Positions 20,032 through 30,169 of a stretch of 64,000 bases of DNA are shown piece after piece. Numbering within the stretch: the stretch's first letter is position 1; every line of letters starts with the position of its first letter. The DNA is from Synechococcus elongatus PCC 11801. GTDB lineage: Bacteria > Cyanobacteriota > Cyanobacteriia > Synechococcales > Synechococcaceae. The position numbers and the translations under genes are program-made. The stretch lies in the NCBI RefSeq assembly GCF_003846445.2, contig NZ_CP030139.2, positions 868,001 to 932,000 on the forward strand, in the 5' to 3' direction. The notes beneath the pieces were generated by a model. It was not told the origin of the DNA and made no database searches. It saw only the letters and a program-made list of their open reading frames with translations.

Positions 20032-21102
20032 ATGGAGCGCGTTGTCGTCGGACTCTCAGGCGGAGTCGATAGTTCCGTCGCTGCGGCGTTACTGCACCGC
20101 CAAGGCTACGCTGTGGAAGGACTAACGCTCTGGCTGATGAAGGGCAAGGGACAGTGCTGCTCGGAAGGCATGGTGGATGCGGCAGGCATCTGTGAGCAGA
20201 TGGGTGTGCCTTACCACGTAGTCGATAGCCGCGATCGCTTCCAAGAAGCCATTGTTGACTATGTTGTGCAGGGTTACGAAGCCGGAATTACACCTCTGCC
20301 CTGCTCTCAGTGCAATCGGGCGGTCAAGTTTGGCCCGATGCTGGACTATGCCAAGACAGAGCTGAAAGCTGATGCGATCGCAACAGGACACTATGCTCGG
20401 CTGCGCCACAACCCTGAGACGGGACGGACAGAGCTGCTGCGTGCTGTCGATCGCAATAAAGACCAGACTTATTTTCTCTACGACCTGCCCCAATCGGTTC
20501 TCCAGTCCGTCAAATTTCCCCTGGGAGAACTGACTAAACCGGAAACCCGCCAAATAGCGGCGGAGCTGGGATTGCGCACTGCTGAAAAACCCGAAAGTCA
20601 GGATCTCTGTCTGGCGGAGGTTCATGGCTCAATGCGCGCTTTTCTCGATCGCTATATCCAAGCTCGCGAAGGCGACATTGTTGATCAAAGCGGTCGCGTC
20701 CTCGGTAAACACACGGGCATTCATCACTACACGATCGGTCAGCGTAAAGGCTTGGGCATTGCCCACAGTGAACCCCTGTATGTCATTGCGATCGACCCTG
20801 TGAATAATCGTGTTGTGGTGGGCGATCGCAACAGCGCTGCTCAGGCTGAATGCACTGTTTCGCGGGTCAACTGGGTCTCGATCGCAGAACCAGAAATACC
20901 GATTCCAGCAGCCGTTCAAGTGCGCTATCGCTCAGCACCAGTGCCTTGTTCTGTCATTCCCCTGCCGGGCGATCGGGCTCGCATCTGTTTTGAAGACCCC
21001 CAGTTCAGCATCACGCCGGGCCAAGCAGCTGTTTGGTACGACGGCGATCGCCTCTTGGGTGGCGGCATCATCGATCGGGCAGAGTCTTTGGAGCATGCCT
21101 AA
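20032..21102 (+). CDS. mnmA: tRNA-specific 2-thiouridylase MnmA
   Basis: Thiolates U34 of tRNA-Lys, Glu and Gln. From the ATG at 20032 it is about 356 residues; a TTG 12 bases upstream is possible. ATP PP-loop [15 protein letters not shown] is at the N-terminus. The catalytic Cys pair lies in [12 protein letters not shown] and [19 protein letters not shown] marks the central domain. It stands alone on the plus strand. Confidence 0.96.
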   Translation: MERVVVGLSGGVDSSVAAALLHRQGYAVEGLTLWLMKGKGQCCSEGMVDAAGICEQMGVPYHVVDSRDRFQEAIVDYVVQGYEAGITPLPCSQCNRAVKFGPMLDYAKTELKADAIATGHYARLRHNPETGRTELLRAVDRNKDQTYFLYDLPQSVLQSVKFPLGELTKPETRQIAAELGLRTAEKPESQDLCLAEVHGSMRAFLDRYIQAREGDIVDQSGRVLGKHTGIHHYTIGQRKGLGIAHSEPLYVIAIDPVNNRVVVGDRNSAAQAECTVSRVNWVSIAEPEIPIPAAVQVRYRSAPVPCSVIPLPGDRARICFEDPQFSITPGQAAVWYDGDRLLGGGIIDRAESLEHA

Positions 21103-21212
21103 GCGACTCCAGAGCAAGTAGAAGAACTGAATGATAGATAGGCTGTCTGCCCTCACAATCCAAGCGGCTCTTTCCTGCACAGCAACGTCAAATCAATAAA
21201 CTGTTGCAGGGT

Positions 21213-22307
21213 TTAAGCGGACGGAGAAGCTGGATCCCAGAAGGGATTGTCTTCTGGCCAGCCGCCCAGCCGCAGCAACAGGCGACTGATCAAGGAGCGT
21301 TCCTGCAAGAGCGCTAGACCACGCAGTAAATCGGACTCATCCAGCGATCGCAGCGCCCGTTGTTGTCGCAGAACTCGCAGATGCTCAAATTGCGCTTCGA
21401 GAACGCTGGCAAGTTGCTGGCATAGCTCCGGTGGGAGGCTGAGGGTTTCGGCCAGTTTTTGGAGAGCCTGTTGAATCATGTGATCCAGCTCAGCGATCGC
21501 TAAATCGGCAGGCAAGGGACCTTCTCGACGCAGTTCCACCAAGGCATGCAGGGCAAAGACTAAGGTGTCGGCTTCTCGGGCTTGGAGTTCTAGCTGGCTG
21601 TGCCGTTTGAGGTCTAGCCAAGGTTCATGCTGCGTTTCCTGCAGGCTTTGGCGATTGCGCCGGAGCTGTTGCCGCAGCAGTTGGAGACTCGTCAAACGCT
21701 GGGGTTCTGCGATCGCATCATCCTGCTCGCCACTCAAATTCAAGGCAGCGTATAACTGTGCTGCATCGGCAAACAGCGATCGCAACCCCTGTTCTAACTG
21801 CAGCAGAGCTGGTCGAGGCCAGAGCAACAACGACACGCCAACCGCGATCGCAATTCCAACAAAGACACTGGTCAAACGCCCAAGACCGACCAGCCAAGGC
21901 TGACTGACACCGATGGCAAAACTACTTTGGACGATTAAGCTCGTCAGTCCCGCTAATCGTAGAGCATCATTTAAGCGGGCGGTCAGACAGAAAGCAAGGG
22001 AGAAAAAGACGGCAACACCGGCACTCCAAGGTGTAAAGCCAAGCAGGAGACCGACCAACGTACCGCAGGTGCCACCGATGATGGTGCCTTGGAGACGACT
22101 GCTGCTGGCTTGTAACAAGCCACCTAGATTGGCTTGGAGGACAACAAGAACCGTGACGGCACTCCAAGTGGTATCGCTGACGCTCCAGATATCGGGTTCT
22201 AGGCGATCAAGCTGATTGCCAATCGCCACAGCGATCGCGGCACCTGAAGCACTTTTCCAAAGGTGACGCCATTGTCCTCGGGTCAGTGTCGTTTGCAACG
22301 ACTTCAT
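21213..22307 (-). CDS. FUSC/ArAE-type aromatic acid exporter family protein
   Basis: A 364-residue membrane protein. The first half holds about six hydrophobic segments in the FUSC pattern: SDTTWSAVTVLVVLQ, LGGLLQASSSRLQGTIIGG and TLVGLLLGFTPW are the family's typical repeat start. The second half is a soluble helical domain rich in Leu, Arg and Gln. It overlaps the upstream gene by four bases (ATGA), so the pair is co-translated. The substrate is not known. Confidence 0.82.
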   Translation of the reverse strand: MKSLQTTLTRGQWRHLWKSASGAAIAVAIGNQLDRLEPDIWSVSDTTWSAVTVLVVLQANLGGLLQASSSRLQGTIIGGTCGTLVGLLLGFTPWSAGVAVFFSLAFCLTARLNDALRLAGLTSLIVQSSFAIGVSQPWLVGLGRLTSVFVGIAIAVGVSLLLWPRPALLQLEQGLRSLFADAAQLYAALNLSGEQDDAIAEPQRLTSLQLLRQQLRRNRQSLQETQHEPWLDLKRHSQLELQAREADTLVFALHALVELRREGPLPADLAIAELDHMIQQALQKLAETLSLPPELCQQLASVLEAQFEHLRVLRQQRALRSLDESDLLRGLALLQERSLISRLLLRLGGWPEDNPFWDPASPSA

Positions 22308-23005
22308 GCTTGCAAGGACAGATCCGTCGGTTCAATCGTCAACCGACCAAAGAAGTCTGCCGTGGCCTGAGACACCGATCCGTTGAGCACCAGCAACCGA
22401 CCCAGAGAGAGAGGCAACCATTGCTGACATTGCAGAGCACGATGTACATCGCGATCGTCCACGACTCCAGCAGCTTGCAAGCGTTCACCTAGGCGCAGGG
22501 TCAAAAATGCCGTGTTCATCTGCGTGACAGGATCGAGGAAAAACTCCATGGTCTTATGGCGGAGATAGCCGCGACCACAGAGAATTTCACCCACTTGTAG
22601 GTGAGGCATCTGTTCTTGGATACCCTTGAGCGCCTCATCCAATTGCTCTTTGGTCACCAGACTGGCCGCAATCAGGCGTTCGCCAAGACGCATCGCCGCC
22701 ACTTGGGAGGGATAGATGGGTTCCATCGCCGCGAACTTCGCGTCTTCCCGCTGCGCTGGGTCTGGCTCGCCATCCTTCACCACAGCTTCAAGGCGAAACC
22801 AGTGGCGGAAAACCGGATCGTATTCGCAGAGGCTCAGCAAATCCTCAGAGGTAGCCGATAGACCTGTTAAGGACATCTTGAGCAGGGTCGAAACCGTACC
22901 ACAGAGATTGGCTGGCCCCGCCATTTCAATGGGCGCTGCCGGATTGCCAGGTCGCAGATAAAGGACAATTTCTTCGCCCGAGCGGCTACGGAGATGGAAG
23001 CGCAT
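22304..23005 (-). CDS. Hypothetical protein with tandem GspE/PilB N-domain-like units
   Basis: A 233-residue protein. Two related segments (RLGERLIAASLVTKEQLDEALKGIQ with VGEILCGRGYL, and RLGERLQAAGVVDDRDVHRALQCQQ with LGRLLVLNGSV) have the LGE-L--G-(I/V)-----L--AL pattern of the type II/IV secretion ATPase N-terminal domain, here without any ATPase. Such domains can bind cyclic di-GMP in some proteins. The N-terminal part matches nothing I know. It overlaps the FUSC gene by four bases. Confidence 0.68.
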   Translation of the reverse strand: MRFHLRSRSGEEIVLYLRPGNPAAPIEMAGPANLCGTVSTLLKMSLTGLSATSEDLLSLCEYDPVFRHWFRLEAVVKDGEPDPAQREDAKFAAMEPIYPSQVAAMRLGERLIAASLVTKEQLDEALKGIQEQMPHLQVGEILCGRGYLRHKTMEFFLDPVTQMNTAFLTLRLGERLQAAGVVDDRDVHRALQCQQWLPLSLGRLLVLNGSVSQATADFFGRLTIEPTDLSLQA

Positions 23006-23218
23006 TTCTCTACCTCCCTCCTTGTGCGATAACTCGTGCCAGTTGTGGTTGCCTGATTAGCGCCACCATTCACTCCAATCCAGTGCAGCTGAACGTCCGA
23101 GAGCGTTTGCCAGTCGACACTAGGGTAACCCAGGCCACAGACAGCTAACTTTGCAGTTGCTTTTCTTGATTGGCAGTTACAGCCTCCGACGAGTCCACAG
23201 GCAAATGAATTGTCGGCG

Positions 23219-23722
23219 TTAGATCAATCCGGGAATAAAGGCCTTCACGCGGGATTGGTAATCGGCGTAGTCAGAGTAGCGATCGCGTAACCAGCGTTCC
23301 TCAAGCCGTGCTTTACCGATCAGCACCAGAATTAACACGAAAGCGATCGCAGCCTGACTCAGACTCCAGAGGGCGATTGCCCAACCGATGCTACCGATCA
23401 TGAGACCGCTGTAGAGAGGATGGCGGATCCAAGCATAAATGCCAGCTTGAACGAGGGTAGATTCTGCATGAGGAGCCGGCAAAGGCGTGAGGCTGTCGCC
23501 CAAAAAGCGAAGACCCGCGATCGCTAGCCCAGCCCCGATCAATAAGAAAGGCAGTGCAATCGCCCAACGCCAGACAATCCAATCTGCTGCGATCGGAATG
23601 GGCCAGCGCGGCACCACAACTAAGGCTGCCAGCAAAGCCAATTGTGCGAACAGCCAATACTCACCGCGATCGCCCCGATACCAATGTTTCCAGTCAAAAC
23701 CCCAACGCTGAAACAGATCCAT
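23219..23722 (-). CDS. Isoprenylcysteine methyltransferase-like (ICMT/PEMT) membrane protein
   Basis: A 167-residue integral membrane methyltransferase-like protein, started at the ATG giving MDLFQRWGFDW. It has four hydrophobic segments, then GIYAWIRHPLYSGLMIGSIGWA and a C-terminal EERWLRDRYSDYADYQSRV, which match the SAM-binding region of the family (RHP-Y, E--L---Y--Y--Y). The substrate is unknown; bacterial members methylate lipids or small molecules. Confidence 0.86.
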   Translation of the reverse strand: MDLFQRWGFDWKHWYRGDRGEYWLFAQLALLAALVVVPRWPIPIAADWIVWRWAIALPFLLIGAGLAIAGLRFLGDSLTPLPAPHAESTLVQAGIYAWIRHPLYSGLMIGSIGWAIALWSLSQAAIAFVLILVLIGKARLEERWLRDRYSDYADYQSRVKAFIPGLI

Positions 23723-23996
23723 GGTTATCTCCAATCACTGTTTTCACCATTGCCAGATTGTCATTAATATCTGGCGAAAACCGAGAGTTTATCTTAAATT
23801 TTATCGATTATTTATAAATAAAATTCATGAAAGAACCATTCAAGTCTTTCAATTGCTTTTTGAATTTATCCAAGATTTTCCCTATTCACCCTCTACCGAT
23901 CGAGTCTCGATCCCCAGTCCGAAACAAACGTTGACTTCTCTAAGTGTGCTTGAAATGATGGGATTAGGCTATCCATGAAAGTCGACCAGTGAGGGT

Positions 23997-24683
23997 ATGA
24001 TGCGGTGGCAGTTTCTTAAGCTTTCTCTTGAACGGCCCTACAATCAACTGTTGTTTATCCTAATTAGCATTGTCTCAATCGGCGTTATTTTTAAGATAGA
24101 CAAAATTGAAACAATTATTGTCTCCTTTATTTTACTCAGTAGCTTACTGCAAGTCCTGAAAATCACTCGTCCCTCGCAACACATCTCGCGATTGCTTCTA
24201 GGACTGACCATTGTCACCTTCGGGACGATTGTCACTAATGAATTAGGTGGCTTTCAGTTCTTCCCGGTTCTCAGTATTCTCTTTCGCTTTATTACACTCT
24301 TAAGCTCTTCTCTCTTCCTCGGAGTAGTGATCACATTGCTGATTCAAACTCTGCTGCGTCAATCCCAGGTCACTGCGGATCTTGTCAAAGGCGGAATTTG
24401 CATCTATCTGCTAATTGCAATTCTTTGGTCGATTCTCTACCAAGCGATCGCTGTTTTAGATTCTCAAGCGTTCTTAATCCTGCCAGAACATCAGGACAAC
24501 AATCCCTTTGTCTACTTCAGTTTCATCACTCTGACGAGCACAGGCTTTGGCGACATCGTTCCAATCAATCCAGTTGCCAAACTGCTCGCTGGCTTTGAAG
24601 CGATGTTTGGCCAACTCTATTTGGCTATCGTGATCGCTCGTCTCGTCAGTCTTTACAGCAGCCAAAATTCGCCCAGAGCCTAA
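23997..24683 (+). CDS. Potassium channel-like ion channel
   Basis: A 228-residue membrane protein with about four hydrophobic segments before the pore and a last one after it. The selectivity filter is TSTGFGDI (about residue 185), a K-channel signature with F in place of the more usual Y. There is no voltage-sensor Arg ladder or cytoplasmic RCK domain. It is AT-richer than neighbouring genes and lies alone upstream of petC. A second ATG three bases on is equally possible as start. Confidence 0.85.
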   Translation: MMRWQFLKLSLERPYNQLLFILISIVSIGVIFKIDKIETIIVSFILLSSLLQVLKITRPSQHISRLLLGLTIVTFGTIVTNELGGFQFFPVLSILFRFITLLSSSLFLGVVITLLIQTLLRQSQVTADLVKGGICIYLLIAILWSILYQAIAVLDSQAFLILPEHQDNNPFVYFSFITLTSTGFGDIVPINPVAKLLAGFEAMFGQLYLAIVIARLVSLYSSQNSPRA

Positions 24684-24717
24684 ACAGCAGACTCCTACCG
24701 TCAGGCAATGCAGAGTC

Positions 24718-24735
24718 ACCCCAGTTCGCTGGGGT
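24718..24735. terminator. UUCG-capped hairpin after the channel gene
   Basis: ACCCCAG-TTCG-CTGGGGT, a 7-bp stem with a stable tetraloop, starting 35 bases after the channel stop. It has no T tract on the plus strand, so it may be an mRNA-end stabiliser rather than a full terminator. Confidence 0.45.
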
Positions 24736-25014
24736 AAAAGACTTCAGCCTGACTCCATCCAGCCAAGTAGCATCACCATTCCGCCCTAGCAAAGTTCCCA
24801 GAGCCCCAGCAACCACCAACAGATGGCTTGCTCACAGTTGCTGAGTTGTGAGTTAGCGATCGCCAGTCTGGCTAAGGCTTTTCATCAGAGATAGCGCTAG
24901 CAGAGGCGGCTTTCAGAAAGTTACAAAACTCAATACTTGACCGCTAATTTCTTAACGATACAGGGGGAGTGCGATAATACATCCTTGCAGGATAACCATT
25001 GCAGCGTCGGTTTT
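24736..25014 (+). promoter_or_regulatory. petC upstream region
   Basis: With the hairpin this makes a gap of about 330 bases before petC. It holds no gene. TTGACC at about 24938 and a GATAAT hexamer at about 24973 are possible promoter elements, but their spacing is not canonical, so I do not fix a start site. Confidence 0.35.
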
Positions 25015-25554
25015 ATGACTCAAGTATCGGGAGCTTCAGACGTCCCCAGCATGGGGCGTCGGCAGTTCATGAACCTGCTGACCTTCGGCTCAGTCACAGG
25101 TGTCGCCCTGGGTGCCCTCTATCCGGTGGTGAACTACTTCATTCCGCCTTCCAGTGGTGGAAGTGGCGGCGGTGTCTCGGCCAAGGACGCGCTTGGCAAT
25201 GATGTCGTCCTCTCTAAGTTTTTGGCTGATCACAATGTGGGCGATCGCACCTTGGTGCAAGGCCTGAAGGGCGACCCCACCTACCTCGTGGTCGAAAGCA
25301 CTGAAGCGATCAGTGACTACGGCATCAACGCGGTTTGCACCCACTTGGGCTGCGTGGTGCCTTGGAATGCGAGCGAAAACAAATTCAAGTGCCCTTGCCA
25401 CGGTTCGCAGTACGACGCGACCGGCAAAGTGGTCCGCGGTCCCGCACCGTTGTCCTTGGCACTGGCGCACGTTTCTGTGAACGACGACAAAGTCTTCCTC
25501 TCGCCTTGGACCGAAACCGACTTCCGGACCGGCGACAACCCCTGGTGGGCTTAG
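25015..25554 (+). CDS. petC: Cytochrome b6f Rieske iron-sulfur protein
   Basis: High-potential 2Fe-2S subunit of cytochrome b6f that takes electrons from plastoquinol. From the ATG at 25015 it is 179 residues, the family length. [20 protein letters not shown] is the Tat-type anchor, followed by the Gly-rich hinge (SSGGSGGG). Cluster ligands are in CTHLGC and CPCHGS. petA follows 46 bases later, the standard petCA operon. Confidence 0.98.
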   Translation: MTQVSGASDVPSMGRRQFMNLLTFGSVTGVALGALYPVVNYFIPPSSGGSGGGVSAKDALGNDVVLSKFLADHNVGDRTLVQGLKGDPTYLVVESTEAISDYGINAVCTHLGCVVPWNASENKFKCPCHGSQYDATGKVVRGPAPLSLALAHVSVNDDKVFLSPWTETDFRTGDNPWWA

Positions 25555-25600
25555 TTACTCCCTCCGTCCTCTGAAGACTTCCGAGCCCTGTAGTAAAGCC

Positions 25601-26575
25601 ATGAACATGCGTTTTTCTCCAAAAGCTCTCGTGCGCCAACTGGGTCGCCTGAGCTTGGTTGCCTGCCTCAGCCTAGGACTGTTGGGAGCCGCAGATTGGC
25701 TCCAGCCCCAAGCTGCTGCTGCCTACCCCTTCTGGGCCCAAGAAAACTACGCTTCGCCGCGGGAAGCGACGGGCAAAATTGTCTGCGCAAACTGCCACTT
25801 GGCCAAAAAGCCGACTGAAGTGGAAGTGCCTCACTCGGTCTTGCCTGACACCGTGTTCAAAGCCGTTGTCAAAATCCCCTACGATCGCTCGTCCCAGCAG
25901 GTCTTGGGAGATGGCAGCAAAGGTGGACTGAACGTCGGTGCTGTCTTGATGCTGCCCGATGGCTTCAAGCTCGCACCTGAAGACCGCATCTCTGAAGAAC
26001 TGAAAGAAGAGATCGGCAACGTCTACTTCACCAACTACTCCGCAGACCAAGAAAACATCATCTTGGTTGGTCCGCTGCCCGGCGATGATCACCAAGAGAT
26101 TGTCTTCCCAGTGCTCTCGCCCGATCCGGCCAAAGACAAAAACGTCTTCTTTGGCAAATACCAAATCCACGTTGGTGGCAACCGTGGCCGGGGTCAGGTC
26201 TACCCGACCGGTCAAAAGAGCAATAACGGCGTTTATACCGCCCCTGCTGCTGGCGTGATCGATGCGGTCACCGAAACGGCAAGCGGCTATGACATCGTCA
26301 TCCGTAAAGAAGATGGCACGACTGTGACCGAAGCCGTGCCGGCTGGCCCCACCCCGATTGTGGAAGTGGGCGCGGAAGTCGCTGCAGGTGCAGCCTTGAC
26401 CAATGACCCCAACGTCGGTGGCTTTGGCCAAATTGACACCGAGATCGTTCTGCAAAGCAGCAACCGTGTCTTGGGTGTTGTGGCCTTCTTCTTCGCCGTG
26501 ATGCTGGCGCAAATGCTGCTGGTGCTCAAGAAGAAACAGGTCGAGAAAGTGCAAGCAGCTGAGCTGAACTTCTAG
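25601..26575 (+). CDS. petA: Cytochrome f
   Basis: c-type haem subunit of cytochrome b6f passing electrons to plastocyanin or cytochrome c6. It is 324 residues including a signal peptide ending AAAA before YPFWAQ; the mature N-terminal Tyr is the axial haem ligand. The haem site is CANCH. A single C-terminal membrane anchor ([17 protein letters not shown]) is followed by a basic tail. A second in-frame ATG is six bases on. A strong terminator follows. Confidence 0.98.
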   Translation: MNMRFSPKALVRQLGRLSLVACLSLGLLGAADWLQPQAAAAYPFWAQENYASPREATGKIVCANCHLAKKPTEVEVPHSVLPDTVFKAVVKIPYDRSSQQVLGDGSKGGLNVGAVLMLPDGFKLAPEDRISEELKEEIGNVYFTNYSADQENIILVGPLPGDDHQEIVFPVLSPDPAKDKNVFFGKYQIHVGGNRGRGQVYPTGQKSNNGVYTAPAAGVIDAVTETASGYDIVIRKEDGTTVTEAVPAGPTPIVEVGAEVAAGAALTNDPNVGGFGQIDTEIVLQSSNRVLGVVAFFFAVMLAQMLLVLKKKQVEKVQAAELNF

Positions 26576-26600
26576 TCAGAACTCAATCACTGCTGTAAGG

Positions 26601-26627
26601 AAGAGGGCAGGCTTCGCTTGCCCTCTT
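26601..26627 (+). terminator. petA terminator
   Basis: AAGAGGGCA (26601-26609) pairs exactly with TGCCCTCTT (26619-26627), followed by TGTATTTGTAT. It lies 25 bases after the petA stop. Confidence 0.85.
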
Positions 26628-26657
26628 TGTATTTGTATAGATAAGGACTGCGTAACG

Positions 26658-27527
26658 GTGGCGATCGTGACTCTCTTGGCCCTGCAATTCACCTCCCCAG
26701 GTCCAACCATCGTCGAACTGGGACCTATCAGCATCCGCTGGTATGGCGTCTTGATCGCCTCGGCAGTGCTGTTGGGGATTAGTCTGTCATCGCGTTTAGC
26801 TCGACGTCGCGATATCGATCCCAATGCGATCGCGGATCTCGCCGTCTGGCTCGTGATCGGTGCAATTCCTGCCGCTCGGCTTTACTACGTTCTGTTTGAG
26901 TGGCGTCAGTATGCCAGTCGACCCGCTGAAATCTTTGCGATTTGGCACGGGGGCATCGCAATTCACGGGGCAATCCTGGGTGGAACTGCAGCGCTCATAC
27001 TCTTTGCTCGCCAACGCAAAATTTCCTTGTGGCAGCTTACCGATGTGGTGGTGCCCTCGCTGGCTCTGGGTCAGGCGATCGGGCGATGGGGCAACTTCTT
27101 TAACTCTGAAGCCTTTGGTACGCCGACCGATCTACCGTGGAAACTCTTCATTCCCATCGATCGCCGTCCACTGGACTACATTCAAAGCGAGTATTTCCAT
27201 CCAACGTTTCTCTACGAATCGCTATGGAATTTACTGCTCTGTCTGTTGCTGATCTGGCTTTTTCGCCAAGGTCTACGCCAGCGCTTACCACTCAAAGCTG
27301 GTGCACTGACCTGCATTTATCTGATTGGCTACAGTTTGGGTCGTGTTTGGATTGAGGGACTGCGGACTGACAGCTTGATGCTGGGTTCCCTGCGCATTGC
27401 CCAAGCCGTCAGTCTGGTCTCGATCGCCTTTGGGGTGCTGGGATTGGTCTGGATCTATGGCTTGAAGCGATCGCTGCCAGATGTGGTTCGTCCGGCACTC
27501 TCGGGGGAGTCGCGCAGTGAGCTTTAG
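26658..27527 (+). CDS. lgt: Prolipoprotein diacylglyceryl transferase
   Basis: Inner-membrane enzyme adding diacylglycerol to the lipobox Cys of prolipoproteins. It is 289 residues with a GTG start. The family signature [17 protein letters not shown] is intact, as are the N-terminal [11 protein letters not shown] and the C-terminal [11 protein letters not shown]. Seven hydrophobic segments are apparent. Its end overlaps the cobM start by 11 bases. Confidence 0.96.
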   Translation: MAIVTLLALQFTSPGPTIVELGPISIRWYGVLIASAVLLGISLSSRLARRRDIDPNAIADLAVWLVIGAIPAARLYYVLFEWRQYASRPAEIFAIWHGGIAIHGAILGGTAALILFARQRKISLWQLTDVVVPSLALGQAIGRWGNFFNSEAFGTPTDLPWKLFIPIDRRPLDYIQSEYFHPTFLYESLWNLLLCLLLIWLFRQGLRQRLPLKAGALTCIYLIGYSLGRVWIEGLRTDSLMLGSLRIAQAVSLVSIAFGVLGLVWIYGLKRSLPDVVRPALSGESRSEL

Positions 27528-28311
27528 TGCAGGCGTTTACTTCGTCGGCGTTGGCCCAGGCGACCCGGAGCTAATGACGGTACGGGCTCAAAAGCTGATT
27601 GCCGCCGCCGATGTTCTGCTCTACACCGATTCATTGGTACCGCCTGCGATCTTGGCTGATGCAAGGCCAGACGCAGAACGACTGCCAACGGCCCATCGCA
27701 CGCTAGAAGAGATTCTGCCGATCCTCAAAGAGCGAGTGGCAGCGGGGGCGATCGTGGCGCGACTCCACGATGGCGATCCCAGTCTCTACAGCACGATCGC
27801 GGAACAAATCGCCGGTCTGCGATCGCAGGGCATCCCCTACCAAGTCATTCCCGGCGTCAGTGCCTTTCAAGCAGCAGCAGCTCGACTGGGGCAAGAGCTC
27901 ACCCTGCCAGGGCTTGTGCAGACGATCATTTTGACTCGCTGCGCCGGTCGGATTGGGCTGCCCGATCGCGAATCCCTATCGTCTTTGGCCGCGCATCAGG
28001 CCAGTCTCTGTCTCTATCTCAGCGCTCGCCAAGCCGAGAAAGCACAGTCGGAACTGTTGGAGCATTACCCGCCAGAAACCCCGATCGCAGTTTGCTATCG
28101 ACTGGGTTGGCCGGATGAAGCGATCTGGCTAGGGAAGCTATCGGAGCTGGCGCAGATTACCCAAGATCAGCAGCTCGATCGCACGGTGCTGTATCTAGTC
28201 AGTCCCGCTTTGGATGTGGCGGATGCAGGGCGATCGCAGCTCTACAACCCCGATTATCACCATCTGTTTCGACCAGAAGCTACAGCAGCACGATCGCCCC
28301 AGCCATCATGA
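27517..28311 (+). CDS. cobM: Precorrin-4 C11-methyltransferase
   Basis: SAM-dependent methyltransferase of corrin (B12-type) synthesis. I use the GTG at 27517, giving about 264 residues; it opens with [19 protein letters not shown], the family's SAM-binding start. [15 protein letters not shown] and [12 protein letters not shown] are the other conserved motifs. It overlaps lgt, and its 3' end overlaps the convergent EamA gene by 32 bases. Confidence 0.95.
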   Translation: MSFSAGVYFVGVGPGDPELMTVRAQKLIAAADVLLYTDSLVPPAILADARPDAERLPTAHRTLEEILPILKERVAAGAIVARLHDGDPSLYSTIAEQIAGLRSQGIPYQVIPGVSAFQAAAARLGQELTLPGLVQTIILTRCAGRIGLPDRESLSSLAAHQASLCLYLSARQAEKAQSELLEHYPPETPIAVCYRLGWPDEAIWLGKLSELAQITQDQQLDRTVLYLVSPALDVADAGRSQLYNPDYHHLFRPEATAARSPQPS

Positions 28312-29149
28312 GGGCTGCCCCAAAAAAGCGCTGACGGAGCTGCTTTTCCCCGAAGAAGACAGCGCCATAGACCACGCCGATCAGGGTGCTGAGGCGTTTG
28401 ACGGAAATGATTTGTACGACCGTCGCTTGGTTGAGCGCCACCATTTGAGCCACAACACCGACGCTATTGAAGATCGCCATGGCACTGAGCGATCGCCAAG
28501 GATATTTGCGGACAGGCCCTAAACCGCGCCCCAAGATCAGCAGAACGATGCCAGTACTGCCAAACAGGCAGAGCAGCCAGAAATAGGGATCAGACGACTG
28601 GACACCAATTTTGTCGAGGTTGCTGGTGATGCTCCAAAGAAACGCCACAAACACCATGATTCGTTGAGCCGGCTGCTGCCAGAGATCAATGAGGGGTTGC
28701 AAACGGGAGCTACTGTCGCGATCGCGGCGATTTAGTTGATAAGCCCCGATGACCAGCAGAATCACGCCAGCACTGTCCTGCCAAGCCAAATGTTCCGCCA
28801 CAATCAGCGGTGAGGTCAGCAGCAGAAACAGGGGTGTCAAGTTGACGATCGGGGCTACCAGCGACAACTCGCCCATCTGCAGCGCCCGCGCGTAGAGCCA
28901 AAAGGCCACTAAATTCAGACTGCTGCCCAGCAAGCAGCTCCACCAAAAGTTGGGCCCGATCGCTGGAATCCCCTGCCAGAGCACAATCGGCAAAAGCAGG
29001 AGCGTCGTTAGCAGCGAGAGCAAAGCGGCTAGACGAGTGGCGGAGAGTTGCTGCAAACTGCGCTTGGCGAATAGATCTTTGGTCGCCTCACAGGTGGCTG
29101 TCAGGCTGGCAAGTAGTAACCAAGGTGCCAAGCGAATCTCCGTGGGCAT
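28280..29149 (-). CDS. EamA/DMT-family transporter
   Basis: A 289-residue protein with about ten hydrophobic segments in two EamA repeats (first ending [11 protein letters not shown]; second ending [14 protein letters not shown]). [26 protein letters not shown] is the characteristic last-repeat motif (F-GE). The substrate cannot be told. Its 3' end lies antisense to the last 32 bases of cobM. Confidence 0.88.
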   Translation of the reverse strand: MPTEIRLAPWLLLASLTATCEATKDLFAKRSLQQLSATRLAALLSLLTTLLLLPIVLWQGIPAIGPNFWWSCLLGSSLNLVAFWLYARALQMGELSLVAPIVNLTPLFLLLTSPLIVAEHLAWQDSAGVILLVIGAYQLNRRDRDSSSRLQPLIDLWQQPAQRIMVFVAFLWSITSNLDKIGVQSSDPYFWLLCLFGSTGIVLLILGRGLGPVRKYPWRSLSAMAIFNSVGVVAQMVALNQATVVQIISVKRLSTLIGVVYGAVFFGEKQLRQRFFGAALMMAGAIVLL

Positions 29150-29176
29150 GCTGAGGAAGCGTCTCTCTGCAATCCT

Positions 29177-29911
29177 ATGGCGACTTCTGGTTTGCGCGTG
29201 GCTGATCTACCCGAAGATGAGCGACCGCGGGAGCGGCTGATGCGATCGGGGCCGAGTGGTCTTTCGACGGCTGAATTACTGGCGATTCTGTTGGGAACGG
29301 GACAAGGGCCGGGTGGTCTATCAGCCGTTGGGCTAGGTCAACTCTTGCTCAGTCAGCTCGGTCAACACCAGCGCGAACCACTGCGGGTGCTGCGGCAAAT
29401 TACCGTCGCTGAGCTGATGCAAATCCCCGGCATTGGTCCGGCCAAGGCGACGGCGATCGCGGCTGCGATCGAGTTAGGAAAACGGGTTTATCAAACCGAT
29501 GTCAACACAGTCCTGCCGATTACTTCCCCAGAAGCAGCTGCCAAAGCTCTCAGTGCAGATCTAATGTGGGCGGAGCAGGAACGCTTTGCCCTGCTACTAT
29601 TGGATGTCCGCCACAATCTGATTGGCCAACGGGTGTTGACGATTGGCACGGCGACTGAAACCTTGGCCAATCCCCGCGAAATTTTCCGAGAGGCGCTACG
29701 ACTTGGGGCAACCCGCTTGATCGTGGCCCACAACCATCCATCCGGTCAGGTCGATCCCAGCAGTGCCGACCTCAGTTTGACGGAACAACTGCTGAAACTC
29801 GGGCAAGCACTGGAGTTACCCGTGCTCGACCACCTCATTCTGGGACAAGGACACCACCGCAGCTTGCGCGATACGACAGGACTTTGGCAGAAATTTCCCC
29901 AGGGTGACTGA
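29177..29911 (+). CDS. radC: RadC family JAB-domain protein
   Basis: A 244-residue protein. An N-terminal UPF0758/HhH-like region ([22 protein letters not shown]) is followed by a JAB metalloprotease-like domain with [14 protein letters not shown], the zinc motif HxHPSG...D. Despite the name, a role in DNA repair is doubtful and the function of the family is open. It is divergent from the EamA gene and is followed by tRNA-Val(CAC). Confidence 0.93.
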   Translation: MATSGLRVADLPEDERPRERLMRSGPSGLSTAELLAILLGTGQGPGGLSAVGLGQLLLSQLGQHQREPLRVLRQITVAELMQIPGIGPAKATAIAAAIELGKRVYQTDVNTVLPITSPEAAAKALSADLMWAEQERFALLLLDVRHNLIGQRVLTIGTATETLANPREIFREALRLGATRLIVAHNHPSGQVDPSSADLSLTEQLLKLGQALELPVLDHLILGQGHHRSLRDTTGLWQKFPQGD

Positions 29912-29952
29912 GCTTGCGCGATCGCTAAAGTCACCGTAAGATTAGAGCTTGC

Positions 29953-30024
<72 letters not shown>

Positions 30025-30169
30025 TCTTTTTAAGCCTCCCGCTTGTAGGCTTTTAATTGCTTGCAAGGCTGCGATCGCAGTTCTCTGGGTGTTTTTCCAG
30101 AGAGCAGCAGTCGAGCCTTAACCGATTTGGCGGCGTGACTCATAACCCTTGGCTCGGTCTATTGAGTTA

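Noticed and set aside
25673-26554. Minus-strand open frame (293 codons) opposite petA
   Set aside because: Antisense shadow of a high-GC, codon-biased gene; composition is not protein-like.
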